This document shows positions 41,005 through 48,252 of a DNA stretch of 64,000 bases, in pieces. The DNA is from JBOGXA01 sp050694175 (GTDB taxonomy: Bacteria; Actinomycetota; CADDZG01; WHSQ01), in NCBI GenBank assembly GCA_050694175.1, contig JBOGXA010000013.1, forward strand, positions 1 through 64,000. Direction: 5' to 3'. The position numbers were made by a program, and so were the translations under genes. Position 1 is the first letter of the stretch; the number at the start of each line of letters is the position of its first letter. Below the pieces are notes generated by a model. It made no database searches, was not told where the DNA came from, and was given only the letters and a program-made list of their open reading frames with translations.

Positions 41005-42210
41005 CTACTCCGTGGAGGGCAACTCCGTCAGCGTAACGTCGACCTCGCGCTCATCGTCGTCGCGGATGACCGACAGGGTCACTTCGGTGCCCGGTTCGCT
41101 GGCGCGGATGCGCGCCGCCAGTTCTGTCATCGACTGGATCGGATCCCCCTCGAAACCGGTTATCAGATCGCCTTTGGCGAGGTCGGCCTCGGCCGCAGGA
41201 GTCCCCCCCTGGACCTCGGTGAGAAGCGCGCCCGGCCGTCCGCTCGTGGGAGTGGAGCCGACGACACCCAGGAACGCGGGGACGGGATCCTCGCCGGCGA
41301 CGATCTTGTCGGCAACCCACGCGGCGATGTCGATCGGGACCGCGAACCCGACGCCCTGGTTTCCCTGGGACGTCGTCTGGATCGCGTTGTTGATGCCGAT
41401 GACGAGCCCGTTGCGGTCGGCCAGTGCACCGCCGGAGTTGCCCGGGTTGATCGGCGCGTCGGTCTGGATCATGTCGCGCGTCGTCTCGAGCTCGAGGACG
41501 GGGACCGGCCGGTGTACCGCGCTGATGATGCCCGACGTGACGGTCTGCTCCAATCCGAAGGGGCTCCCGATGGCGATCGCCAGCTGACCGACTTCGAGCT
41601 CACGTCCGACGGCGAGTCGGGCTGCGGGGAGGCCGTCGCGGTCCACCCTCACGACCGCGATATCGGTGTACTCGTCGGCGCCGAGGACCTCACCGTCGAC
41701 GAGCGTCCCGGTCGGCAGGCGGACCCCGACGTCGTCCTGGCCCTCGACGACGTGGGCGGCGGTGAGGATGTAGCCGTCGGAGTCGTAGATGACTCCCGAC
41801 CCGAGCCCGCCCGACGAGACCTCGAGCTGGACCACGGAGGGGGCGAGCGCTGCGGCCACGGCCGCCACCGGCTCGTCGCCCGAGCTCGACACGGGGGCGG
41901 TCACCTCAACCGGCTGGGAGGCGACCGGTGCGTCGCTCTCGTCCTCGGGCGCGACGGCAACCCCTATCCCGATCCCGAGCCCGAGCAGCAGCGGCGCGGC
42001 CAGGACGAGGGCGGTGATGCGCACCCAGCGCGGGCGCTCGAGTATTACGCGGTCGTCATCGGAGGGCGGCGGCGGGGGAGCGGCGGGAATTCCCTCGGCT
42101 CCGCCGGGAGCGGTATCCGCGCCACCGTCGGCGAACGAAGGATTATCGCCTCCATCGGCGGGGGCGTTTCCCTCGGACCACGGGCTTGCATCGGGACGTC
42201 GCTCGGTCAT
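41005..42210 (-). CDS. Membrane-anchored HtrA/PepD-type serine protease with PDZ domain
   Basis: The 401-aa protein has four regions: a disordered Gly/Pro/Asp-rich cytoplasmic N-terminus (1–58) partly encoded by repeat copy C; one membrane helix ('ITALVLAAPLLLGLGIGIGVAVA'); the trypsin domain with catalytic His in 'LTAAHVVEG', Asp in 'YTDIAVVRV' and Ser in 'PINPGNSGGAL'; and a C-terminal PDZ domain ('GTPAAEADLAKGDLITGFEGDPI'). Such proteases degrade misfolded exported proteins. AAAAAGGAG precedes the ATG. The order regulator–kinase–protease matches mycobacterial mprA–mprB–pepD, so stress control by the upstream pair is likely. Confidence 0.93.
   Translation of the reverse strand: MTERRPDASPWSEGNAPADGGDNPSFADGGADTAPGGAEGIPAAPPPPPSDDDRVILERPRWVRITALVLAAPLLLGLGIGIGVAVAPEDESDAPVASQPVEVTAPVSSSGDEPVAAVAAALAPSVVQLEVSSGGLGSGVIYDSDGYILTAAHVVEGQDDVGVRLPTGTLVDGEVLGADEYTDIAVVRVDRDGLPAARLAVGRELEVGQLAIAIGSPFGLEQTVTSGIISAVHRPVPVLELETTRDMIQTDAPINPGNSGGALADRNGLVIGINNAIQTTSQGNQGVGFAVPIDIAAWVADKIVAGEDPVPAFLGVVGSTPTSGRPGALLTEVQGGTPAAEADLAKGDLITGFEGDPIQSMTELAARIRASEPGTEVTLSVIRDDDEREVDVTLTELPSTE
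42097..42176. repeat. Dispersed degenerate repeat, copy C (inside htrA)
   Basis: It shares GGCTCCGCCG, the palindromic core AGCGGTATCCGCGC, a GGATTATC block and the end TTTCCCTCGG with 63013–63101, in the same order and orientation. On the coding strand it supplies residues about 12–39 of HtrA ('EGNAPADGGDN…' to '…GGAEG') in the same reading frame as in the MFS copy. Confidence 0.5.
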
Positions 42211-42298
42211 CGATTTCGTGCTCCTTTTTCAGGTGGATTCAATGCCTTCCAGTTACCCACACCCTAGGGATTACGGCGTAAAGGACTCCTAAACGCGT

Positions 42299-42343
42299 CG
42301 AGTGGGAATCTGGGGGTCGTATGTGCCCTCTATTTCCCACTCG
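42299..42343. repeat. 45-nt intergenic hairpin repeat, copy 2
   Basis: CGAGTGGGAA (42299–42308) pairs with TTTCCCACTCG (42333–42343), with inner GGGGG/CCCTC pairs and a GTCGTATGT loop. It is the same length as 22846–22890 and about 30/45 identical to it in inverted orientation. It lies directly downstream of the sensor kinase stop and upstream of htrA, so it may terminate the two-component operon. Confidence 0.6.
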
Positions 42344-42347
42344 TCCG

Positions 42348-43574
42348 TTAGACATGCGCGGCCGGGTTGTGCTCGGGCGGCGCCGCCGGAGTGGGGGAGG
42401 GCCCCGCCGGTAACCACACGACGAACGTCGCCCCCGCGCCCGGGCTCGAGAACAGGTTCACCCGGCCCCCGTGGGCCGCGGCGGTCTCCTTCACGATGGC
42501 AAGCCCGAGCCCAGTTCCTCCCTCGGCTCGCGATCGGGCCGGATCCGCGCGCCAGAACCGTTCGAAGACCGCATCGTTGTGCTCGGACGCTATGCCCGGG
42601 CCCCCGTCCGACACTGCCACCCACCTCCACGCGCCCTCGCGGCCCGCGGACGCTGTGACCGTCGAGCCCTGCGGCGCGAAGCGAATCGCGTTGTCGAGTA
42701 GGTTCGCCACAACTCGTCGGATCGCGTCAGGGTCCACGACCGCGTCGGCCGGCGCGCACGCAACCCGCACTTCGACGCCGGCCTCGCGGGCGGCGGCCGT
42801 GAACTCCTCCGCGACCTCTTCGACGAGCGCGCACAGATCCGCGGTCGCACGCGGCTCCTCCGGCATCTCCTGGCGCGCTAGCACCAGCAGGTCGTCGACG
42901 AGCCGGGTCATCCGCATGGTTGCCCTTCGGATCGCATCTGTGGAGCGGCTGCGCTCCGCGGCCGAGGTGCTGTCGTCGTCCAGCGCGACGTCGAGGTTCG
43001 TCTGAATGATCGCAAGGGGATTGCGGAGCTCGTGAGATGCGTCGGCGACGAAACGGCGCTGGCTCTTGAACGAAGTGTCGAGGCGAGCCAGCATCGCGTC
43101 GAACGTGTCAGCGAGCTTCTTGAGCTCGTCTTCGGGACCGTGCAGATGGATTCGCCGCGACAGATCGGTCGCGCCTATTCGCCGCGCCACGTCGGTTATC
43201 GAGTCGATCGGGGCCAGCACGCGACCGGAGATGACCCAGCCGACGCCCAGGCTTACGAAAAACAGCACACCGAGACCCGCGAACGAGAACGTGGCCAGAT
43301 CACCCAACGCCCTGCGGTTGACGGCCTGCTCGAACGCGCGGATGTCCGAGACGATCACCGGGCGCATGGGGTGGAGGCTGCCGTCGGGGGCCCGGAAGAC
43401 ACCCTGCACCGCGACTTCCCTCGCGAGGGGTTCTTCGCGCAGCTTCAGGGACAGACCAAGGTAGAGAGCTCCGACGAGCAATGCTCCGATCCCGAAAACC
43501 ACGGCCGAGTACAGCAGCGTGAGTCGAAAACGTATCGAGCGCGCCCACGGCGGGAGGCGCTCGGTCAGCTTCAC
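42348..43574 (-). CDS. Sensor histidine kinase with HAMP domain (MprB/CutS-like)
   Basis: This 408-aa kinase has two membrane helices ('FRLTLLYSAVVFGIGALLVGALYLGL' and 'FSFAGLGVLFFVSLGVGWVISG') flanking a short extracytoplasmic sensor of about 60 residues. Then come HAMP, the phospho-acceptor His in 'FVADASHELRNPLAIIQTNLD', N box 'NLLDNAIRFA' and G boxes 'SDGGPGIA' and 'GGTGLGLAIVKE'. The ATG overlaps the regulator stop by 4 nt. It presumably senses envelope stress given htrA downstream. Confidence 0.94.
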   Translation of the reverse strand: MKLTERLPPWARSIRFRLTLLYSAVVFGIGALLVGALYLGLSLKLREEPLAREVAVQGVFRAPDGSLHPMRPVIVSDIRAFEQAVNRRALGDLATFSFAGLGVLFFVSLGVGWVISGRVLAPIDSITDVARRIGATDLSRRIHLHGPEDELKKLADTFDAMLARLDTSFKSQRRFVADASHELRNPLAIIQTNLDVALDDDSTSAAERSRSTDAIRRATMRMTRLVDDLLVLARQEMPEEPRATADLCALVEEVAEEFTAAAREAGVEVRVACAPADAVVDPDAIRRVVANLLDNAIRFAPQGSTVTASAGREGAWRWVAVSDGGPGIASEHNDAVFERFWRADPARSRAEGGTGLGLAIVKETAAAHGGRVNLFSSPGAGATFVVWLPAGPSPTPAAPPEHNPAAHV

Positions 43575-44257
43575 TGAGAGTCCCCGGACCGCAGACGGTA
43601 ACCGCGTCCCACTACGGTCTCGATCGGCTGTGCGTCTCCCTCCGCCGCAAGCTTCTTGCGCAGCGTCATCACCGTCACCCGCACGGTGTTGGTGAATGGA
43701 TCCGCGTGCTCGTCCCAGACGTGCTCGAGCAGTTCCTCCGACGACAGCACCTGACCCGGGCGGGACATGAAGTAGCGGAGCAGGGCGAATTCTTTGGTTG
43801 ACAGATCCAGGGCCCGGCCGGAACGTTCTGCCCGATGCCGGGCATCGTCGAGCTCGATGTCGTCCACTTTCAGCGCGGCCCCCGACTTCCCCGCGTCCCG
43901 GCGCAGCAATGCCCGCACCCTGGCCGTGAGCTCGTCGAACTCGAAGGGCTTGACCAGGTAGTCGTCCGCTCCCAGGTCGAGCCCCTCGACGCGGTCTTCG
44001 ATCCGATCGCGAGCGGTCAGCATGAGGATGCGCGGCTGGCGCTCGGCGGGCTCGCGCCGAATCGTCCGAGCCACCTCGAGCCCGTCGACGCCCGGGAGAT
44101 TCAGATCGAGCAGCACGAGGTCGTACTCGTTGACCGCGGCCTTGGCCAGAGCGTCGTCGCCGTCGTACGAGACGTCCACCGCGTACCCGGCGCGGCGGAG
44201 CCCGGCCGCGACCGCGTCCGCGAGGTCGAGCTCGTCTTCGACGACGAGAAGTCGCAT
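43571..44257 (-). CDS. OmpR/PhoB-family response regulator
   Basis: The 228-aa protein has a receiver with acidic pocket 'VVEDELD', phospho-acceptor Asp51 in 'LVLLDLNLPGVDG', 'MLTARD' Thr and 'VKPF' Lys, then a winged-helix domain ('LSTKEFALLRYFMSRPGQVLSSEELLEHVWDEHADPFTNTVRVTVMTLRKKL'). On its strand TAGGCT lies 6 nt before the ATG (plus 44264–44269), suggesting a leaderless operon start. Targets probably include htrA. Confidence 0.95.
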   Translation of the reverse strand: MRLLVVEDELDLADAVAAGLRRAGYAVDVSYDGDDALAKAAVNEYDLVLLDLNLPGVDGLEVARTIRREPAERQPRILMLTARDRIEDRVEGLDLGADDYLVKPFEFDELTARVRALLRRDAGKSGAALKVDDIELDDARHRAERSGRALDLSTKEFALLRYFMSRPGQVLSSEELLEHVWDEHADPFTNTVRVTVMTLRKKLAAEGDAQPIETVVGRGYRLRSGDSQ

Positions 44258-44307
44258 TGATTCAGCCTAGCGACGGACGCGTCAAGGCGGGATAAGGGCC
44301 GTGGAGG

Positions 44308-45900
44308 CTACAGATAGGGGCTCTCGAGCGCCTCGCTCACCGAGCCGTCGTCTCCGAAGATCAGAAAGCGGTCGAACATCCGCATGAAATAGCGGTCGTG
44401 CGTGACCGCGACGACGGTGCCCTGATAGTGGGTCAGCGCCTCCTCGAGGGCCTCGGCCGAATCGATGTCGAGGTTGTCGGTGGGCTCGTCGAGCAGAAGC
44501 ATCGTCGGGCTCTCGTGCTCCATAACGAGGATCTGAAGGCGGGCCTGCTGGCCACCGGATAACAGGCGGAAGGGCAGTCGCGCCACATCCTGCAGCTCGT
44601 AGTGCTTGAGGGTCGTCATCACCCCGCCGAGATCGAGCCCGAGGCCGCGCAGGAGTTCGACGATCGATTCGGCCGCAACGAGATCAGGTCGTTCGTGCAG
44701 CTGCGAGAAGAGCGCGGGATTCACCCGGGCCCCGAGCTTCCAGCCGCCTGCATGCCTGATGTCGTCGCCGGCCAGGAGCTTGAGGAAATGGCTCTTTCCC
44801 GTTCCGTTTCCTCCGACCACTCCCACCCGCTCACCGAAAACGATCTCGCATGTGAACGGAGAAAGGAGGCCGGGGAATGCCAGCTCGTGGGCCCGGAAGA
44901 CGCTCACGCCCGTGCGGCCCCCGGTGATCGAGATACGGATGTCCTGGTCGCGCGGGCGCTCACGAGGCGCGGCGGCTTTTTCGAACCTATCGAGCTTCTT
45001 CTCTGCCGCTCTCGCTCGCGACGCGAACTTGTCGTTCATCGCTGCGCGTCTCTTGAACTCCTTTATCTGGGCGACGATGCGATCGTGCTTTTCTTTGTAA
45101 CGACGTTGCTCTTCCTCGATTCTCTCGAGCCGCGCCGCGCGCGCGGGGGCATACGTCTCGAAGGGGCCGTGGTGTGTCCAGGCCGAGTGGGCTTCGAGTG
45201 TGGTGAGGGCGTCGGCTGTGTTGGCTAGCATGGTGCGATCGTGGCTGACGTACAGAATCGTCTTGCGCGCTGCGGTCAGGGTCTTCTCCAACCACTCCTT
45301 CCCAGGGATATCGAGGAAGTTGTCCGGCTCGTCGAGAAGAAGCACGTCGGCGTCCGAGCGGAACATGAACTCGAGCGCAAGCCGTTTCTGCTCGCCGCCC
45401 GATAGGGTCGCCAGTCGTCTGTCACCGACTTCGGCCAGCCTGAGTCCGAGCGCGGCCGAGGTGCACGTGTCCCACACCACCTCCGCCTCGTAGCCTCCGA
45501 TCTCGCCCCACTCGGCGAGCGCGTCGGCGTAGCGCATCTGGGCGGCGTGTCCGTGAGGCCCGGCAACGATGAACTCGCTCCGCCGCAGGCGGGCGGCGGC
45601 GGTGTGCACGGCCGGGCCCGACAGCCCGGCGAGGAACTCCCGCACGGATGTGTCCGAATCAAACGACCCGATGAACTGCGGCATGTAGCCGATGCGACCC
45701 TCGACGTTTACGAACCCATCTCCGGGTTCGAGGGCCCCCGCGATCAGCTTCAAGATGGTCGTCTTGCCGACCCCGTTGGCACCGACGAGCGCAACGCGCC
45801 GGCCCGAGGGCACGCGAAACGACAGCGCGTCGAACAGAACCCGGCCCCCGGGCAGTGTGTAGCCCAGATTGGTCACCTCGACCAAACCCACGAGGGCCAT
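44308..45900 (-). CDS. ABC-F family ATPase (ribosome-associated or antibiotic-protection type)
   Basis: ATG 45900 gives 530 aa. The frame runs on to 46173 in the divergent DUF72 gene. It has two ABC domains without membrane segments: 'LVGANGVGKTTILKLIAG' with 'LSGGEQKRLALEFMF' and 'LLLDEPDNFLD', then 'VVGGNGTGKSHFLKLLAG' with 'LSGGQQARLQILVM' and 'LLLDEPTDNLD'. The interdomain linker is a charged helical hairpin ('IEEEQRRYKEKHDRIVAQIKEFKRRAAM'). The second Walker A has His after Ser, which is unusual. ABC-F proteins act on the ribosome E site. Resistance versus housekeeping cannot be decided. Confidence 0.9.
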   Translation of the reverse strand: MALVGLVEVTNLGYTLPGGRVLFDALSFRVPSGRRVALVGANGVGKTTILKLIAGALEPGDGFVNVEGRIGYMPQFIGSFDSDTSVREFLAGLSGPAVHTAAARLRRSEFIVAGPHGHAAQMRYADALAEWGEIGGYEAEVVWDTCTSAALGLRLAEVGDRRLATLSGGEQKRLALEFMFRSDADVLLLDEPDNFLDIPGKEWLEKTLTAARKTILYVSHDRTMLANTADALTTLEAHSAWTHHGPFETYAPARAARLERIEEEQRRYKEKHDRIVAQIKEFKRRAAMNDKFASRARAAEKKLDRFEKAAAPRERPRDQDIRISITGGRTGVSVFRAHELAFPGLLSPFTCEIVFGERVGVVGGNGTGKSHFLKLLAGDDIRHAGGWKLGARVNPALFSQLHERPDLVAAESIVELLRGLGLDLGGVMTTLKHYELQDVARLPFRLLSGGQQARLQILVMEHESPTMLLLDEPTDNLDIDSAEALEEALTHYQGTVVAVTHDRYFMRMFDRFLIFGDDGSVSEALESPYL

Positions 45901-45905
45901 TGTCG

Positions 45906-45942
45906 CCGCAGGCCGCCGGCCTGCGGTCCCCGCTATGCGGGG
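45906..45942. promoter_or_regulatory. Two consecutive hairpins in the ABC-F/DUF72 divergent leader
   Basis: CCGCAGGCC (45906–45914) pairs perfectly with GGCCTGCGG (45918–45926), and CCCCGC (45928–45933) pairs with GCGGGG (45937–45942). On the minus strand they sit immediately before the ABC-F ATG, where leader hairpins or attenuators control some resistance ABC-F genes. No leader peptide was identified. Confidence 0.45.
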
Positions 45943-45986
45943 GGGGTGGTGCCATCCCGAGCGATCCGAGCGGGTATGAACGCGGC

Positions 45987-46799
45987 ATGACGGTATCCGT
46001 CGGCACGTCCGGATGGCAGTATCGGCACTGGCGCGAGCGCTTCTATCCGGCCGGGATCGCCGAGAGGAACTGGCTCGAGTTCTACGCACAGCGATTCGCC
46101 ACCGTCGAGTCGAACAACGCGTTCTACCGGTTGCCCGAGCCGAAGACCTTTGCCGCATGGGCCGAGCGGACACCCGACGACTTCGTGTTCACGGTGAAGG
46201 TGAGCCGCTACCTCACCCACATCAGGCGACTGCGCGATCCGGCAGAGCCGGTCGGGCGCTTCGTCGACCACGCTCGCCATCTCGGGGACAAGCTGGGCCC
46301 AGTCCTGTTGCAGCTTCCCCCGAACTTCAGACGATCAACAGATGATCTCGCGACCACGCTGGCACGGTTCGCGCGCGAGGACCCGAACATCAGGGTCGCG
46401 GTCGAGTTCAGACACGAGAGCTGGTTTGCCGACGACGTGCGCGCCCTCCTCGAGGACCACGGAGCGGCGCTGTGCCTCGCTGATGGCAGCCTCACGACGA
46501 AGCCCGATCGCAAGGTCCACGGCGTCATGTCTCCCGAGTGGCGCACGGCCGAGTGGGGCTACGTCCGCTTCCACCATGGGGCGGCGACTCCCGACCCCTG
46601 CTACGGACGGCGCGCGTTGTCGACCTGGGCCGACCGCGTGGGAGAGCTCTACGGCCCCGGGGCCGACGTCTTCGTCTATTTCAACAACGACGGGGCCGCG
46701 TGCGCGCTACGCGACGCCCGGCTGTTCGCACGCCTCGCCGGCCGAGCCGGTCTCCTCGCAACGAGGGTCCCGGGGCCCAAGGAGGTTACCGTCGGGTAG
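45987..46799 (+). CDS. DUF72 (YecE-like) TIM-barrel protein
   Basis: ATG 45987 gives 270 aa. Motifs of the family are 'VGTSGWQYRHWRERFYPAG', 'YAQRFATVESNNAFYRLP', 'FTVKVSRYLTHIRRL', 'LGPVLLQLPPNF', 'VAVEFRHESWF', 'YVRFHHG' and 'VFVYFNNDGAACALRDA'. The biochemical role of YecE-like proteins is unknown. A second, quite different DUF72 gene follows after 11 nt. The divergent neighbour is the ABC-F gene. Confidence 0.9.
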   Translation: MTVSVGTSGWQYRHWRERFYPAGIAERNWLEFYAQRFATVESNNAFYRLPEPKTFAAWAERTPDDFVFTVKVSRYLTHIRRLRDPAEPVGRFVDHARHLGDKLGPVLLQLPPNFRRSTDDLATTLARFAREDPNIRVAVEFRHESWFADDVRALLEDHGAALCLADGSLTTKPDRKVHGVMSPEWRTAEWGYVRFHHGAATPDPCYGRRALSTWADRVGELYGPGADVFVYFNNDGAACALRDARLFARLAGRAGLLATRVPGPKEVTVG

Positions 46800-46810
46800 C
46801 TTCTAGCGTC

Positions 46811-47683
46811 ATGGGAGACGTCCTCGTGGGCACCGCGTCGTGGACCGACAAGTCGCTGCTGGCCTCTGGGTGGTATCCACAGGGTGTCTCGAGTGCGACT
46901 GATCGGCTCCGCTACTACGCCTCGAACTTCCCGCTCGTGGAGGTCGACTCCACCTATTACTTCCCGCCGAGCGAGGACAACTCGCGCCGGTGGGTGGAGC
47001 GCACGCCCGACGGATTCACCTTCAACATCAAGGCCTTCTCACTGCTGACTCAGCACCCGACCAAGGCGGACGCTCTCTACAAGGACCTCCCGCGCCCGGA
47101 GGGAAAGAAGTCCATCTACCCAAAGGACCTCGACGAGAAGGCCGTCGACGAGGTGTGGGATCGTTTTCTCAGCGCGCTCAAGCCGCTCGACGACGCCGGC
47201 AGACTGGGAGCCATTCTGTTCCAGTACCCCCCGTGGTTCGTGATCTCGCGCAAGTCCAAGGACTACATCCTCAAGTGCGCGACGCGCGCATCGCCAATTC
47301 AGATCTGTGTGGAGTTCCGCAACAAGACGTGGATGACGGAGGACAACCGCGATGAGACCCTGGACTTCCTGGAAGGGCACGCCATCCCCTACGTGTGCGT
47401 CGACATGCCGCAGGGCTTCACGTCATCGATTCCGCCGGTCGTTGCCGCAACCGCCGATCTCGCCGTCGTCCGCTTTCACGGGCACAACGACAAGGAGTGG
47501 GAGAGCGGGTCGGTGCAGCGGCGCTTCAAGTATCTCTACAAGACCGAAGAGCTGGCCGAGTGGGTGCCGCGCATCGCCGACGTCTCCAAACAGGCAAAGA
47601 CCACGCATGTGCTGATGAACAACTGCTACCGGGACTACGCACAGCGGAACGCTAAGGAGCTGGCAGACTTCCTGCGGAACTGA
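46811..47683 (+). CDS. DUF72 (YecE-like) protein, second paralogue; 3' end is an insertion target
   Basis: ATG 46811 follows TAGCTT by 8 nt (leaderless geometry). The 290-aa protein contains 'VGTASWTDKSLLASGWYPQG', 'VEVDSTYYFPPSEDNSRRWVERTP', 'AILFQYPPWF', 'CVEFRNKTWM', 'VVRFHGHNDKEW' and the C-terminal 'VLMNNCYRDYAQRNAKELADFLRN'. Two further, decayed copies of this last segment's coding sequence lie at 48157 and 49829. The present 3' end after 47636 may have come with the insert, restoring an intact gene. Confidence 0.9.
   Translation: MGDVLVGTASWTDKSLLASGWYPQGVSSATDRLRYYASNFPLVEVDSTYYFPPSEDNSRRWVERTPDGFTFNIKAFSLLTQHPTKADALYKDLPRPEGKKSIYPKDLDEKAVDEVWDRFLSALKPLDDAGRLGAILFQYPPWFVISRKSKDYILKCATRASPIQICVEFRNKTWMTEDNRDETLDFLEGHAIPYVCVDMPQGFTSSIPPVVAATADLAVVRFHGHNDKEWESGSVQRRFKYLYKTEELAEWVPRIADVSKQAKTTHVLMNNCYRDYAQRNAKELADFLRN
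47619..47636 (+). repeat. 18-bp exact repeat in the DUF72 3' end (left junction)
   Basis: ACAACTGCTACCGGGACT occurs here, in frame in the functional DUF72 gene, and identically at 49829–49846. A diverged copy (ACAACTGCCAC…) begins at 48159. The sequence between the two exact copies is AT-richer than the surroundings. Confidence 0.75.
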
Positions 47684-47727
47684 GCCGATTCCGGAATCAC
47701 TCCTGAATAGGTGGTCCCCTCATCCCT

Positions 47728-48123
47728 ATGATCCCCTTCGTGAAGATTGCAGCCATCGTGGCCGCCATGTTACTTGCCGTGGTAACGGTCTTTCAGATCG
47801 CGTTGGCGCTTGGTGCCCCGCTGGGCAAAGCCGCTTGGGGCGGCCGGTATGAAGGCATACTCCCCAAACGGTTGAGAATCGCTAGTGGTGTGACGGCAGT
47901 TGTGGTCTATCCACTGACCATTCTCGCGATTCTCGTCTCAGCCGGTCTGATCGAGGGGGAATGGATGCCTGGGGAAGGCAGACAAGTGATGTGGATTCTT
48001 GTTGGCTTGTTCACTTTGGGAGGTCTGGCTAACTTGGCGTCGCGTTCCAAGATAGAGCGTTACTGGGCCCCCGTATCGTTAGCGGTCGCGGCCTGCTGCG
48101 CGGTCATTGCCAACGCGCTTTGA
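47728..48123 (+). CDS. Small four-helix membrane protein, probable cargo of the insert
   Basis: The 131-aa protein has four hydrophobic segments: 'IAAIVAAMLLAVVTVFQIALALG', 'IASGVTAVVVYPLTILAILVSAGL', 'MWILVGLFTLGGLANLAS' and 'WAPVSLAVAACCAVIANAL'. Charged connecting loops include 'AAWGGRYEGILPKRLR'. It resembles widespread small hypothetical membrane proteins and has no assigned function. Codon use is clearly less GC-biased than in neighbouring genes, supporting recent acquisition. Confidence 0.75.
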   Translation: MIPFVKIAAIVAAMLLAVVTVFQIALALGAPLGKAAWGGRYEGILPKRLRIASGVTAVVVYPLTILAILVSAGLIEGEWMPGEGRQVMWILVGLFTLGGLANLASRSKIERYWAPVSLAVAACCAVIANAL

Positions 48124-48134
48124 GAACGATATCT

Positions 48135-48230
48135 AGCACAGCGCTTATCCAGACTTAGACAACTGCCACAGAGATTACGACAGCGCAACGCGACCGTATT
48201 GGCGACATTACTCAGGTATAAGGGGGCCCG
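48135..48230 (+). pseudogene. Decayed DUF72 3'-end copy 1 with upstream AGCACAGCGCT motif
   Basis: AGCACAGCGCT (48135–48145) and 12 further nt precede GACAACTGCCAC. Allowing one missing base near 48181, the sequence reads as 'NCHRDY-QRNATVLATLLR', clearly related to the functional C-terminus 'NCYRDYAQRNAKELADFLR'. There is no upstream remainder of the gene. The same AGCACAGCGCT motif precedes copy 2 at 49806. The surrounding 120 nt are about 52% G+C by hand count, against about 65% in the DUF72 gene. Confidence 0.65.
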
Positions 48231-48252
48231 ATGGTCCAGCCTAGGTCATGAT

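Noticed and set aside
40852..42267. 471-codon plus-strand frame antisense to htrA
   Set aside because: Shadow of the protease, whose catalytic triad is unambiguous on the other strand.
48135..48192. Integron attC-like recombination site
   Set aside because: No GTTRRRY/RYYYAAC pair and no integron integrase. The repeat is better explained as a DUF72 3'-end copy.
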